Positions 30,531 to 44,270 of a stretch of 64,000 nucleotides of DNA are shown piece after piece. Source of the DNA: Blasia pusilla (taxonomy: Eukaryota > Marchantiophyta > Marchantiopsida > Blasiales); contig CM114274.1 in the NCBI GenBank assembly GCA_050084515.1, positions 4,898,001 to 4,962,000 of the forward strand, read 5' to 3'. How positions within the stretch are numbered: the stretch's first letter is position 1; each line of letters opens with the position of its first letter. Under the pieces are notes generated by a model. It searched no databases. It was not told the DNA's origin and saw only the letters and a program-made list of their open reading frames with translations. A program made the position numbers and the translations under genes.

Positions 30531-33110
30531 GGATAGTTTAAAGTACTAATCTTTATCAAACAATTGTTAGTTTTATTTTATTTTATTTTAAAAATATATA
30601 CAACATTCCTTTATTTTTATAACAAAATATTCATTGAAAATCTAACGACCCTTTAAACTAAGCGGTTCAAGTGTCAATGAGAGAGGAGTTTGAAAATTGA
30701 AGGAGCACTCTCTAGTAAATGTTGTTTACCACCTACTACATACCCTAACCATGGGAAGTTCAAATTTCTCCTACACTCAATATTTTAATCGTAGCCATTT
30801 ACAAGTTGTAAAGTAGAGAAGACTTTATTTCCAAACGTGTTGAAATTAGCTAGGATCCCTTTGATTTTCAAACAACTACCCCTTTCATCCAATAGGATCG
30901 CTCGCCCTCTCAACTTATGGGATAATTGCATCTCTCAACCGATAAGATTCTTGGAAGATGATTAATCCAAAGTTTTTGGGGTTAGTTAAGTCATAGTCAT
31001 GGGGTAATTACCACGTATGATGACGGGCATCCATACAGTTTATATTATTAACTATTAATTTGTTCGTGCACAACACGATGTATACAAGAAAAAAAAATAC
31101 ATTTCCACTTTTATACATGGTTGGGAGATGGTGCTTGAAACGGATCCCAACTATCGGTATTTAACTATTCCTCCATACTTGTTTGAGGATCAATATATTT
31201 CTTATGGTGTGTAAATGCCATGCTAGCCATTCTAAATATCAAAGGACATTTTGAGCAAAATATTTTAACTACATATCACTTACCATATGGAGATGTTAAC
31301 ATCACTTATGATATGAGGTTTCATGGCAAGCTTTACAAGTTCCTTTAGAGCTTGTCAAAAAGAAACAAAAATTCAAAGGAGGATGTAGTGCTTCAAACTT
31401 CATAAATAGGACACAGTGCCACAAGCTAACCGACTCACCAAAAATTAGAGTTCCTAGAGGCAATCAAACCCAACCTTCCCAATCCAAGGAGAACAAATTG
31501 CATTTTAACATAGATTGAAAAAAAAATTGTTATGCTCACACATAGGTATCCAACCGATGAAATAATACGATAACCCAATCCAATCCAATGGCTATTGACT
31601 CGATCCCATTCCTTGAACTGTAAAGATAGACAAAGGTTTATAGAATTCAAATGCAGTGTCCCACACTCTTGAGCTCATAAAAATCCCCAATTTGAGAAGA
31701 ACAAATTTCAAATTGACATAGATCATAAAATCTCTATTATACCACACTCGCTCAAGATACCCAATCTATGAAATAATACAGCAATCCAATCCAATGGCCA
31801 TTAACTTGGTTCCCTCATCTACTACGACCAAATGCTTTCAAGAAAAGCTACTCCAATGATTTTTTTGCCTCGATTGGGGATGGCGTCTTGTAAATGAAAT
31901 GCAGAGCCAACAACAATCGACGCTTCATAAGAACATAATTGATGTTACTCGTATTTTTTATGAGTCTGCTCGTTGTCTATTCTATGAAAGAAGTATGATT
32001 ACTATGACACACAAAATTGAGATATTGACCAAGCCATCTTTTGGTTTCAGGGATAAATACAATTTATAGGCATCACATGTGGTCTACGTTTCAATTTCCT
32101 TGCCTTGCTAACTCTATCTCCCATTCAAATATCTAGATTTGGAGGATGTCTAAGTATCATAGAATGTATCGTGTCACCTTCACAATATTCCTATGAGAGC
32201 TAACAAACTAGATCTTCGGGCATGCCAATCTACGTTTATGATGTCTCCCGTGCAAGATTGTTGTAGTATATTGCAGATTCCTTGAAGTGACTTGAATTCA
32301 TGTGACCTCCTCCATTTCAATCCTCTGGGATTTTGTGAAATCGTATGACTTTACATCGCACGTGCTTGAATTCGTTCAAATTCGTGCGATACAATACACA
32401 CTATGATCTCTTTGATGTCACATTCCTTCCCCTTCTCAAGTTCAAGGGAATGGATTTGCATGTTCTCCTTTTCCGTTACAATCCAGTACTATCCTTCCCA
32501 ATCATGTTGCTATTAGGTATTGTAATGAGTAGGCGACCACTTCCCAACCTCTTTATACTCAATTCTTCACATGATTCTGCAAATTCTTGGGCTTTCACCA
32601 TGTACATTCATCTTTGTTTATGCACCCAATTTATCATGCTTATCATAGCCCTCTCTTGCACTTGTGTTTGATGCAATCTATATCTAAAGGTTGCTCTATT
32701 TGTTGTTGTTCGTGCACCGGATTACTTGTGCTCTTCGAAGATACTAGTGCAATGAAGGACACATTCTCCATCCATGGGTTGTTTCCCTTACTTTGCATAT
32801 GTTCATCTCTACTTTGGTACTTATAGTTTTGATTGATTGCGAGCTGAGAAAATTTTCCTTCTATTCACCTTGATTTTTCTCACTTTTTTTATTCGTCACA
32901 TCTATATAAAGATTGAGGAGATAGACCTTCCCCGCACAAACAAGATAATTACGATCATTACATATTATATTGTTTTTCAATATTTTCCTTTCTAGTTTGT
33001 AACCCATGTCGCTAGCCTCATAGAGCTCTTAAATTCAAATCCCCTAGGGACTCAACTTCAAGTTGTATTATCTCATGGCTATTGGGAAGGTATGTCATTA
33101 TCCTTGTAAT
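30531..33110. other. AT-rich intergenic DNA without recognised genes
   Basis: No convincing coding sequence. An imperfect tandem duplication of about 220 bp is visible: 31490-31610 and 31700-31815 share blocks such as gaaataatac and caatccaatccaatgg. Otherwise I see nothing I can name. Confidence 0.5.
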
Positions 33111-33115
33111 CATGA

Positions 33116-34075
33116 TTTCGCGACCCTCATAACCAAACAACACCAAATAGGCGCCAAGCGAAACATCAGAACTCAAGTGAACTCACGCTGCGAGGTTTGC
33201 GCTTTGGAGAGGCATTTGGAAAAAGTCTCTTGGAAAAGTTTAAGAGACAAAACGCGGAACAAAGTTGTGTGTTTCATGCGTTAGTGGTCGCGACCAGGAA
33301 ACCTAGACCACACGTAAACCAAGACTTGAGATGAGTTGAGTCTTGGGAGGTTGGTTGCCAAAGAGGTGAGAACCAGTTTGGAACATGACTAGCATTTGGA
33401 AAGCTGATGTTGAGACGCTTCCAACGCACTAAAGATCTTAGAAAACGCATTAGTACCGGCTGAGATATTGGCCGAAAATGATTGAGAGAGCAATCGGGTT
33501 GAGGGCCAATTGGAGAGGCACGGTTGTCTTTTCCTAAATGTAGGGGGCCCCCGGAGATCCCCAGAAGTATTAGAAAGGGAGGAGTCTCTCCGAGATGTCT
33601 CGGAACACGAATCCCCACTTTGGGCGCCAAACGGCGTTTCAAAGGCATGGGATGGAACAGGAGTTTGGCGTTGGAACTCGAAACCCAAACCTGATCCAAG
33701 GGAGTGGACTTTGTACGCCACACTTGGATTCCAACCCGAGATTCACTTCGTGCGAGTCTTGGTGAGGAACTCATTGGATGTCCATCGGACAGTTGGAACC
33801 GCTAGGCGCGAAGTGTCATTTCAGGTTCCTGAACCGACCAGAAAGTCTGTCCCAAGTCTTTCGAGATTTTCCCGTGTTGTAAACCGCGAAACTAGGAAGT
33901 TTGAGCTTGATGAGAGTCCGAGACGAGAACTCGGAAAATAATCCCGCCGATTGATCCAAGACCAGACTGACCAAAGTGCGTGTTTGGATGCAGATCAGCG
34001 TTGAGAGCATGACCTAATGAACGCACGCTTCCGCAACAAACAAGACTAACGTTCAAGGAGAGTAGGCGCACGACA
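33116..34075 (+). mobile_element. Solo LTR, same family as the element at 57.1-62.2 kb
   Basis: A 960-bp segment similar along its length to the LTRs at 57148-58148 and 61229-62229: it begins tttcgcgaccctcataacca and ends caaggagagtaggcgcacga plus ca. It is flanked by a 5-bp direct repeat, catga (33111-33115 and 34076-34080). No internal element sequence is present, so it is a solo LTR left by LTR-LTR recombination. The first two bases are TT instead of TG. Confidence 0.9.
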
Positions 34076-34080
34076 CATGA

Positions 34081-37000
34081 GGAGGAATTTTTCCCTCTGA
34101 CATTTGCTCCCTTGCACATTTGCTCTTGTTGTATTCTTCCCTATCGATACTTGCACCATCTTACGCTTTAGCACACGAGTAAGCAATTTTAAAAGCTGGA
34201 TATTATGTAAAGCTTATGTATTTGATTGCATCTTGATGCTACGATTGTTCACTCGATCTTTTCTATTCCTGTACGTGGAGAAACAACTTGATTACACCTC
34301 AATTCATTGATTATCTTTGGCCATCAAACTTTGACATTATCATCATATATAAATGCTCCAAGTTCACCCCATATCTTTTGCAGGTATAGCCATGAGAATA
34401 AATGGAAGCAACCCGTGTTTTGGAAAGAATCCGTTCAATATTAATTTTGTCGTCCTTGTGGGAGAGATGTGTCAATTTCCACCTATTTCTTATCATAAAT
34501 TTCAATATGTTTGCAATGTTTTTCGTCTATTATCCTATATATGTATGCATGATGGTCTTGCTTATGAGCTAACTATACCAACAAGGCATGTTTATTTATA
34601 CCCTTAAAAATCCAACTTGTCCAATCCTCAATTCCTATTTTTCTTGATATTGATACCACTCCAACTAATAATAGCTCCACACTTATAGACCTTGACTCAA
34701 CCACTTGTGTGAACTATAACTTGGTTAACTCTCCTAAAAAATGAAAGTATGCTTGATCCTACATGGTAATACCATAATTATATAGATATACATTGGTTCC
34801 ATTTGAAGACCTCTGATTTTTCATTTCACTCTCAATCATAGTACTTGAACTTGCCTCTTTTAATATCTGTCTTTCGTTGTGCAAATTACATCCTTCCGTT
34901 GATCTCAAACCTACATATCATTTTGACCTTTCAGCACATCTTACAATTTTATACCCATGAACTTTCCACAAACTTTTTGACGGATTCTCTATACTATTAT
35001 CTCCGAGAGATACACCTCAATTTCATGTCTATAGAAGAATTTTGTACTACTATTTTGCTCACACATGCACACTTTGCAATTTTGGATTATAAATTGATTA
35101 CTTTGCATATAATGGATTCATACTTTATACATGTATTTATCGTTTTATTTATCATATCTTTATGTACCTTATTTGTACACTTGCATGAAATATGTATTTT
35201 CTAGAATTTCACCTCGTAGGTCATAGACTTTCTTATTCTAATTCTATAAGTGTTTGTGGTAGAGTCACTAGTGGTTGTAAATTTTCCATCGCCTATGTTA
35301 TAACCATTTTATTTCATCGATGATGGATTACCTTTACTTTAACTATGAATGTTAACTTCCTATTGTATTAATCTCCCATTCATTAATATAGTTTATGAGC
35401 ACTTCAGCCACTTGATGGTTTTGACTTTTCCATTGTCCATGCTATAGCCATTCTATTGCTTCAATGATGGATTACCTTTAGTTTATATGTAAATGATAAC
35501 TTCCCACCATGTTTATCTCTTACTTATTATAACCTCTTAGTACTTGCATCACTTGCTTTACAATAGCATCTATTATGAGTTTCTCTCGTCTTCCCATTTT
35601 CATCTACCACTTTTCGTACTACACTCTTTCTATACCAGCCTCAATTTTTCTACTTGTGTGGATAGGTGAGAATACGCAAGCCTTAAAAGAGACCACACTA
35701 TGTTGGTGTTCCTGCAACACTGCCAGATGTGTAAAAGCAACGCATACCCCCTACTCAAGAAAGTGATGACATGCATCCAACCATTACTATGAAAGTCTAT
35801 CGTGATGTTGTTTCCCAATTTGACAAAGTTAAGAGGAATAAAATTGCTCTCAATGATAGGATACAAAATCTAGGGGATATGTTATCTACATTGCATGGTG
35901 AAAATGATGCAAATATCGATAAGATGTCCAAGTTTGAACATAAACTCAAGGATGTGCTTTACTACTTTAAAGACTTATTGAACGATATTAAGCATATGAC
36001 TGAAGGCAACCCAAAATTACAGTTGCAAGCCGCTCTAATTCAATCACTTTTGCGAAAGCTAATACAATGAATTTAGCGCAAGACCTGTATTGCTTTATGT
36101 CTTTGCACCACACTTATATGGTTATTTATAGACTTTGAAGACATTCACCTTATTATATTTTTCTTCATGAATTTTGTAGTTTTCATATGATATCTTCCTC
36201 TCTTGCAATTTACATGCACAGTTTTCCTTCAGTCTACATGTAATCTCAACAATTATGTTCTTGTTGCAAACGATTGAACTACAATATTTTTTTCCAATCA
36301 CTTCACTCCCACTTCTACACATTTTCGTTTTCATTTTCAAGAATGTAGCTCATTGCCTCTATGATACTCATTTTCAAATTTGCCAATATCAGATCTCATG
36401 CATTCCACTAATGCAAGGCTTGCCCAATGCCCTGAGCCAATGCCCTAACAACATTCATAACAACCATATTCGCATATTCAAGTCATTATTCTAGTTCTCT
36501 AGTGTAAACCCTACTCCCATCATTATCAAACTCCACCCAACTTTTCAGTTAATTCTATACGCCTAAGTCTGTTTAAAAACCTCACGACACTTTAATGGTT
36601 ACCTTTACTTTTTCTACCACTACTTTAACCTAATTTCATTTTTTCTAACTAATAAATACTTAAGCCTAAACTACTCGACTGCACACTTGTTTTTTTCCAT
36701 TGGGTTATTTTTGTGTGTGAAAAATACTTGAATAAGTTTGAGAAGGATAATTTTTTTGATACAATTTAAAAATTTGCATAACTAGTGAGGTGAAACAAAC
36801 AAATCTACAACTATACTATTATAGCACAATGCTCTTTTAGATTTTGAATCTCCCTCTGGGTGACACTTGTTCTTTTTGTCCAATTGTTTCTTGACACATG
36901 TCCTTCTTTATGCAATTTTTTGAATGAGGGGCGTAATTTAAAGGAGTGGAAACACTAGAGTGGCTGAATTATAGTTATGATAGGTTTCTTGAAATCTTAA

Positions 37001-37350
37001 ACGTCCCACCAATAGAGTTGTTATCTTGACCGTTAGAATCCTAGAGTGTAGCTGCAAATTTTTTAGGGTTTTGAGCTTAGGAGATTCTTTCTTCAACAAT
37101 TATTAAAGTTATGACAAGTTTTTTAAGTATGCATTTTCAATTGGTATGATAGTGGCTCAAGTGCAACACGCGATCACTCAAGGAGATCATTCTCATCTCA
37201 TTCTTACCAAACATAAGTCAAGAGTGAATATTACGCTTCTCAACTTTACTGAAGTTCCAAGTGTTTCATGCTATCTAAAATCATGATCTTGCAATGCAAC
37301 TGAACTATTATGTGTAATTTTGCTATGTAAGCAAGGTACTGACCTACTAC
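34081..37350. other. AT-rich intergenic DNA, unrecognised
   Basis: No known gene. A 99-codon plus-strand frame at 35771-36070 encodes a Lys/Asp-rich, probably coiled-coil peptide that I do not recognise. Two imperfect copies of about 80 bp with gatggattaccttta lie at 35285-35370 and 35429-35510. Confidence 0.45.
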
Positions 37351-39370
37351 TAGATGATGCTCATAACAAACTTATTGTCTAGAACAATAAGCTTTCTTTG
37401 TGATGCAGGTTGTTCAAACATAAATATGACACTCAAGTCTACAATAAGTGCTCCTCGCTCTACTACCACCTCTACAACAAGTGCTTCTCACTTGTCCGCT
37501 AGAGCACTTGTCCTCATTTTGAACACCGTCTATGCAACACATTTTTGGTTTCCTGCCTTGACTCCAAATTTTCCCCATCTTCTCCATCTTTGCTTTTGGC
37601 TCTACAACTCCAACAAGCGGAATAAAAAATTGATCAGGTGAAAAAACATGGCAACAAGGAGGGCAACAGCGAAGTCCACACATGGCAAAGGGAAGTCTAT
37701 TAACACCAATGTGGGTCCATCCAAGAAACCATGTGGTGTTAAGAGTCTAGATCCATAGCCTTGGAGTGCTCAAAATGATCTCCGCTTTCATGAGACAAGT
37801 ACATCAAACTAAACTTTGTGTTGGATAAAGTAATCCTACCAACAAAGGACTGTCGACCTTTAATTCAAAGGACAAAGGAAACAGAAAAAAAAACAACAAT
37901 GAGAAGCTTGACTTGGGGTATGAGGTCAAATCTTTCAAAGGGTCCAAACTTTGGGGATGCGCAAAGGGATCTTTTTTTTTTTCAGAAGTTCCAAAGGGAT
38001 CGGACAGAGGATACTTCTTAGTGCCTATTGAGGCACTAAGAAGATCCAAGGAAGTTGATAAGAGATTAGGAGGGTCTCGTCAATATCACTTGAAGAGACC
38101 CATGCGTAAGAATGAAGTGACAATTGAGACAAGCTCTGCAAAGGAACTATAAAGTGTATATACTAGAAATACGACATATTGTGATTGTTCCCAACAAATT
38201 AGAGCATCGTCCTTGGGCGTTAAGGCCACCAAATCCATCGTGAATGTTTCAAAAAGGGCTCGAAGAGTAGACAAAAAAGTAGCTCAAAAGCGGAGTTGCG
38301 TACAACACAAGGTTAGAACTTCTAATTTGAACTCTAAATTGCAGCGACAATAGAAAGTTTTGGGTATTTGGACTCCTTATACATGTATTGGACATTATAA
38401 CCTAGACGAAAATATTATTTGCTTTAACATCCATCCATATTGGCTGCATGTCATTTGTGAATAGGAAAAAAAGGGTAAATGTCCATGCAAGAAATGAAGG
38501 TTCCCACATGCATGCAGACAACCAAATGATGAACAAAATTCAAGTGTAGCACCACTTGAATTTTGAGTACCAGATTGTGTGGAACATACATCTGAATACA
38601 TGGAACCCCTTGGTCGTGACATGTACGGTGTATATCTACCCAAGGAGGTCCCACTCTCTATCTCTCAGATTAATTGTGCTGCAAGCTTGAACCATCTCTT
38701 ATTCAAACTAACTCTACCCTAATCCCCTCTTTGAACGCTCTCTCAGATCAAAGAGACCCGAACGGCCCTCAAAGCAAAGGAAATTGGAGGGTCACGTTAA
38801 GAAGACGCCATGCTTTTAAGAGAGAGTGCGACTCTCCACATAAGATAGAAGAGAAATCATGCATAGGAGAGAGAGCAAAGCACTGATGTCACGAGGTCAA
38901 GGTCGCATCACGGTGGGAGAGATAGCACAAAGAAGAGAAAGATCACCCAACCAAGAGAGAGGTTTAGTAGGCCACGAGAGAGACCGCATTCTAGAGCCAA
39001 GAGAGACCACCGCTCATGAGTGCATCCATAAGAATGTATTTGCAATGAAAAGAGCATAACTAGCTGCAAATAGAGATACCATAACTATGATGAGAGAGAG
39101 CGGTGATGCCGCTACAACAAGAGAGAGTGGTTGCAATGAGAGCAAGCATGAGCGCGGTTGTAGTGAGAACAAGTACGATTATGGCTACAATGATAGCTTT
39201 GCTTCAACGCTGTGTGAGAGAGAGAAGAGCAGACAAATAGAATGGTGTGAACTAAGAGGGTAAGGATGGAAAAAGTTTGGCAAGGAGAAGTGTGAGAGGA
39301 ATGACGATATTGAGGCAACGCCAACCCTAAGACATGAGAATGCTTAAGGAGATGAAAATTCATCCTCTGC
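37351..39370. other. Repeat-like intergenic DNA, unrecognised
   Basis: Several short open stretches (37354-37641 and 37913-38152 on plus) match no family I know. From 38850 to 39250 the sequence is rich in scattered gagaga motifs. Probably remains of transposable elements. Confidence 0.4.
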
Positions 39371-39372
39371 AA

Positions 39373-39485
39373 TAAGTGGAAAATGATGTGTTTAAACTGA
39401 TAATGAATGCGAAGTCTATGCAACAAAGGTAACAAAAATGGATCTTCAATACAAGTTACAAAATAAGCTTTTCAATCTTGAACAT
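39373..39485 (+). repeat. Dispersed repeat, copy A
   Basis: Similar to 47513-47620 in the same orientation, sharing atcttcaatacaagttacaa and flanking blocks. Each copy lies next to LINE-derived sequence, although the two LINE remnants are on opposite strands. Confidence 0.7.
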
Positions 39486-39577
39486 GTCGCAAGCGTGTAG
39501 TTCATAACCTTTAAATGGTATAAACCGAGCTGAAAGCTTGAAGATGTTAATCGATAACATGCAATGGTACTAAACTA

Positions 39578-40640
39578 GTGTGGGGTTACGCCTCTTTGAG
39601 TCCACCAAAAAATTATACAAGGAATCAAATGGAGGTTAATAAGGAGAAGTCTAAAGTTGTTATAGTGGATATTAGATCCAAGTTATTGTTCTTTTACAAA
39701 GGTCTACAATTAGAACAAGTGAAGGTTTACAAGTATGTGGGGATTGATATCTCTCATGACTATAGTTGGGTACTTTGCCTGCAAAAGAGAGTAGAAGCAA
39801 GTTACAAAGCTCTATACTTACTATTAAAGGGGTGTAAACATCTTGTATCTTGGAGTCTTGGAGGAAGTTATTATTTAGGAGCTTAGTTCTCTTTGTGGTA
39901 TTATATGGGATCCAAGTTTGGGATCCTACTTGCCAAAATATAGGTTGGGAATGCGTGGAGAGGATGCAAAAGATTTTTCTACAAGAAGAATTAGGTGTGA
40001 GAAACCAAACTCCTTATCTTATTCTTCTTGCAGAAATAGTTCGTCTTCCTCTTGAGGCGGAAGCTCTCTACTTGACCATCACTTGTATCGCAAGGATGAG
40101 ATCTCTTGATATTTCTCGCCTTCCTCATCAAGCTTTATGAGCCACACGCTCCATAGGATGGATTACAGATGTGATGACTTGGTATACAAAGTGGAATGTG
40201 GCTGAACGAGAATGAGACTTGAAATCGGTGGCACTTCATGAACATCTATAGAAACAATTTCTCAACACTCTTTGGAACAACCCTGCAAAAACATGGAGTA
40301 TTATCAACTTCATGTTAATCATATGCTTGTATATTGTGAATAAGGATACCTATGAGATGATGACTCAACATTGATAGAAGTGAACGAATTTGTAGGTTAT
40401 GTGTTGCCGATGAAGAACATGTGTTTGTTACGTGTCTTAGGAATGAAAAGATTAGACTAGCTCATAAAATAGATGTGGGGAATTTATATTCTTTACTATA
40501 AGTATTGCCTTATGATTTATCTTGTTATATTAGGGATATCATTATTAATCGCTCAAGTGCTTTAGGCATTGGTGAGAATAAGACTTATAGGGTCTTTTCA
40601 TATTTTGGTTTATTACATATGATGTGTTTTTAGCCTTTTG
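39578..40640 (+). pseudogene. LINE (non-LTR retrotransposon) ORF2 C-terminal remnant
   Basis: The frame at 39578 reads NKEKSKVVIV, then LEQVKVYKYVGIDIS, typical of the end of the LINE RT thumb. A shifted frame from 39850 continues with VLYGIQVWDPTCQNIGWECV and ERMQKIFLQEELGVRNQTPY. At about 40380, ERICRLCVADEEHVFVTCLR is the zinc-binding C-x2-C ... H-x4-C segment found after LINE reverse transcriptases. Frameshifts and stops separate the parts, so this is dead. Confidence 0.8.
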
Positions 40641-42540
40641 ACCCTTCAAGTCTTACAAGCTTTAATTTTTTACCAAAAATATTACCATGAGGAATCCCTC
40701 ACTAAAGGCTCGGATCTGGTTGATATGGGTTGTTAGACGCGCCCATGTGTGGTAGACCCGATCTAAATGTCTTAAGGTAACGTTCATCTGTACAACAAGC
40801 CTACAAATCTCCTATTTCCTAGCAACCCACCGTCCCTTGGCCCTTTGACCTCCTCCCCGAAAAGTTTGTTTTGCTTGAAGGGAGATGTGTCGTGCATTGC
40901 GGTGCGGTGTGCAGCGAGCCTTGCAGTGGAATATTTAGGTAGATTGACGTTCAGTGGAGAAGGGATTATTATTCTTTGCTATGCCCCATGAAATGTAATC
41001 GTTATCAGATTGGGAACAAAGTTTTGAGTAGGATATAAGAAGCGAATTTTGGATTAATTCGTGACGGGACGAGGTGAGAGGTAGATCAAGGACATTAGTG
41101 AGAGATCACGTCTTGGGGTTATTTTTATTGAAATTAAAATAGAAAAAATTGCCTTTCTCATAATTTTATCCTTCTTATTTTTTTCACAAAATGTATAATT
41201 TAAAAATAATAATAAACCTACAAATGATTTTATCCTTTGTATTTTTTATACAAATTGTATCTCTCTTTTTCCTCTGTATATGTATTTCTTTTCTATTTTT
41301 TACAGCTTTATTCACTTATAAAAATTTATTTATTCTAATTACTCTACTCATTGTTGTATGTTATATAGTTGTCTATTCTTGAGCACATATTACTTGATGT
41401 AGAGAGATGTCCGCTTACTCCAATCACAAATAGACCAATTCCATCACAAATAAAGAGGGGAAACCAAACATACTCAAGCACCTCTCTCTAATGTAATCAC
41501 GCTTCTTTATTACCATATATTAAAATTTTGGGTTTTTGTGACAAGCAAGTAAGGTTCAATTACTATACAATGATTTCTATGACATCTTCCTTTTGTGGTT
41601 TTAATTGTGCACTTTTCCACAACATTTTGTATAAACGTCCTTATCCATGAAATCATATGGATCAACATGATTTAAAAAGCTTGTTGAGGCTCAAAAATAA
41701 TTGGTGCCTATTATGGAGAGAAATTAACACACACTTCGGAAATATAACCTATTATTGTTGTTGAAACATCTCCAACTTGAGTTCATTACAACCATGACCA
41801 TTCCTAATGTCAATCTATTCCCACCTCATATGTGGGTGCGTTCATTTAACATTCCCATATTGCAAACTTCCCATTCCATCAAAACTTATGGATGTGCATG
41901 ATTTTTGCAAGGTTTTGCGTGTTGTCAAGAAAAAAAAAAGGACCTACCAACAAGAATACAAGAGAAGAAGGAGAGCGCTTCAAGTTCAACCTACATCTAC
42001 TTGGGTAATAAAGAACATTTGAACTATTCCAAATACCAAGATTTCAAGAAAGGGAGGTCCATTCGTAGGGCAATATTCATATGTCTATCTTTTTCTACCA
42101 CCTTGCTTCCAACCCTTAAACACTTATATGGATGTTCTTCCTAATACTTATAAACTTTCAAATTTGTGATAGACCTTTATGTGAGGATGGGATTAAGGTA
42201 GAGGAAAATCATGGAGTTCCTATTGTAGTTTGAGAAGATCTAATTTATTCAAGATGATTTTCATGCAAGTAAGCACATTCTACACTTAAAATTCCATTTT
42301 TTCAATAAATTAAAATTAATACAATACTTCCATAAATGACAAGTTATAATTCATTTCTAATGACAAATGCAATTTGTAGTTCATTAGTCAATTATCTATA
42401 AGCGCGTTTAATTCGAGTTGCAATGCTTGTTATATGGGATGAAACACCTATGAATCATCGTTACACATTTGAGGCAATGAATTTCATTTTGTAGTGTTCA
42501 TAGGGGTGGTCTCTCTTGAATTACGACAAGTACTATTTGG
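40641..42540. other. AT-rich intergenic DNA, unrecognised
   Basis: I see no gene. The 3' part (about 41800-42540) may be upstream Helitron remnant, as it runs directly into helicase-like sequence, but I recognise no Rep motif in it. Confidence 0.4.
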
Positions 42541-42544
42541 CGGA

Positions 42545-43400
42545 AAAACTATTAGATTTAGTGGCAAATTTTGTTAAATATTGAATGTTATTTCTCATGG
42601 GGATCGTCCACAAATTATCCAATAACTATAAAGAGGCCATCTCTATTTTCTTGTGTACAAGTGATGAAATGAACGACAAACATATAAGTACAAAGGTTGG
42701 AAACTCATTTGCGTGTTGACCAACAAGCTTTTAGTATTTGGTTATTGGAGTTGGAAAAGAGTCGTGTAGCTTAGTACCCTCATTTTAGAGATACTTTTAT
42801 ACAATTACTAATAAGAGTATTTACTAGAAGTAAAAAGATTGCATATCTTATTAATACCATATATGGAAATTCACATAGCCAATTCTATAATATTGACTTT
42901 TTAAGAGATACAATTATTATAACACCAAGAAATAGAGATTTTGACAATTTAAACAGAGATGTCATGTCTCAATTTCATGGGGAGGTAATAGTAATTTTTC
43001 ATGTATCCTTTCTAATTTCCATATTTCCTCAAAGTTGACTCTCTTCCAAACGAGAGGATGACTCGTATATATCCCATATAATTTTTGAACACATGCTTGC
43101 GTTATGGACTATCTCCACATCATTTTTGTTTGAAGATTGGTGCACCAATCATGCTCTTACGAAACATGAACGGGTCACAAGGACAATCAAACGAGACTAG
43201 ATTAGTAGTTCGTGGATTCATGTAACATTGCATAGATGGAGAAATCATCATAGGGAAGAATATTGGAGATCGAGTTTTTATTTGAGGTATCCCATTGATT
43301 GCGTATGACTCTGATTTGTTATTTGATCTCTATAAATTTCGATTCCATGTTCATCCCTATTTGACTCTCTATTCGTCTAGCTATGACTATAAATAAGTCT
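42545..43400 (+). pseudogene. Helitron PIF1-like helicase, C-terminal remnant
   Basis: Reading through stops on the plus strand gives ILNVISHGDRPQII (about 42.59 kb), corresponding to the FRQ-LPVI--G-R--IV motif of Helitron helicases. Then LPNERMTRIYPI leads to LKIGAPIMLLRNMNGSQGQS (about 43.13 kb), then ETRLVV, EIIIGKNIGDRVFI and IPLIAYDSDL, the conserved Helitron C-terminal order. Helitrons move by rolling-circle replication; this copy has many stops. Its Rep domain and terminal hairpin were not found. Confidence 0.8.
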
Positions 43401-43689
43401 TAAGGTTGAATTTTGCAAACCATTGGAATTTACTTTCATACTCCAATTTTCTATCATGATTAATCATACGCAACATCATCTAAAATAGGGAAGAGAAATT
43501 CCATCCACATTACGATTGGAAGCAAGGAACATTCAAATAACGAAGATGACTACAAAGAAGATGTAGTGTAAAAAAAATATTTGGTTAAAAAAATTTAATG
43601 TTCATTTTACAAAAACACATCCGCATATCATTCTTTCACTCATGCACCAGTGTATCACGTGGCATCTTACTAGTCCCCACATACATTAA

Positions 43690-43850
43690 AATCAGTGTTC
43701 TTATAACGAGATGGATGAAAGAAAGCTTACATCTAGAGAGCAATTCAAATTAGTGTTCTCATACCGAAATGGAAGATGAAACAACAATCCCCACATCCCC
43801 AAAACCATTATAATTAATGTTCTTATAACGAGATGGAAGATGAAACGAAC
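43690..43850. repeat. Short imperfect tandem repeats upstream of MED20
   Basis: Two to three copies of a unit containing gttcttataacgagatgga(ag)atgaaa, spaced about 55-75 bp apart, occur 350-500 bp upstream of the MED20 start codon. Confidence 0.7.
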
Positions 43851-43985
43851 AAACCCTAGAGGCCCTAGTAGTAGCGTTCCCACACAGCGGGCTCAAAACT
43901 GTCTTGAGCCTTTCCATCCCCAGAGCTCTGCTTACGCTTCATTTCGTTTCGCGAGTCTGTTTATCAACTCTCGTTTCTTTCACTC

Positions 43986-44270
43986 ATGAGTTCCTTCTCT
44001 ACACTGGAGGAGCAGGTGGTGATATGCCCGCTGACAGTCTGCCGAGCTCGTGATCCTCAAGATGATTATGAAGTTCGTGATCCTGCAAGTGATTATGAAG
44101 TGATTGATCTATTTCGGCAGTTTGCTGCGGTTTGTAAGCAAGGTTTTGGTAGAGAGATCGGCGCAGAAGACCTGGGAAACGTGCTCCCGTGCTCTGAGAA
44201 TCATGCCAGTGAAGTGGTGAGTTTTCTGCGGACGACTCTTTCGTGTGGGTGTGAGGCGGCAAGCGTTTAG
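43986..44270 (+). other. Upstream open reading frame overlapping the MED20 start
   Basis: An ATG at 43986 opens 94 codons in a different frame from the MED20 ATG at 44203. In the spliced transcript it would run past the MED20 start and stop early in exon 2. It contains an internal repeat (DPQDDYEV / DPASDYEV). If the transcript starts before 43986, this uORF would reduce MED20 translation; if it starts later it is irrelevant. I find no protein similarity. Confidence 0.4.
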
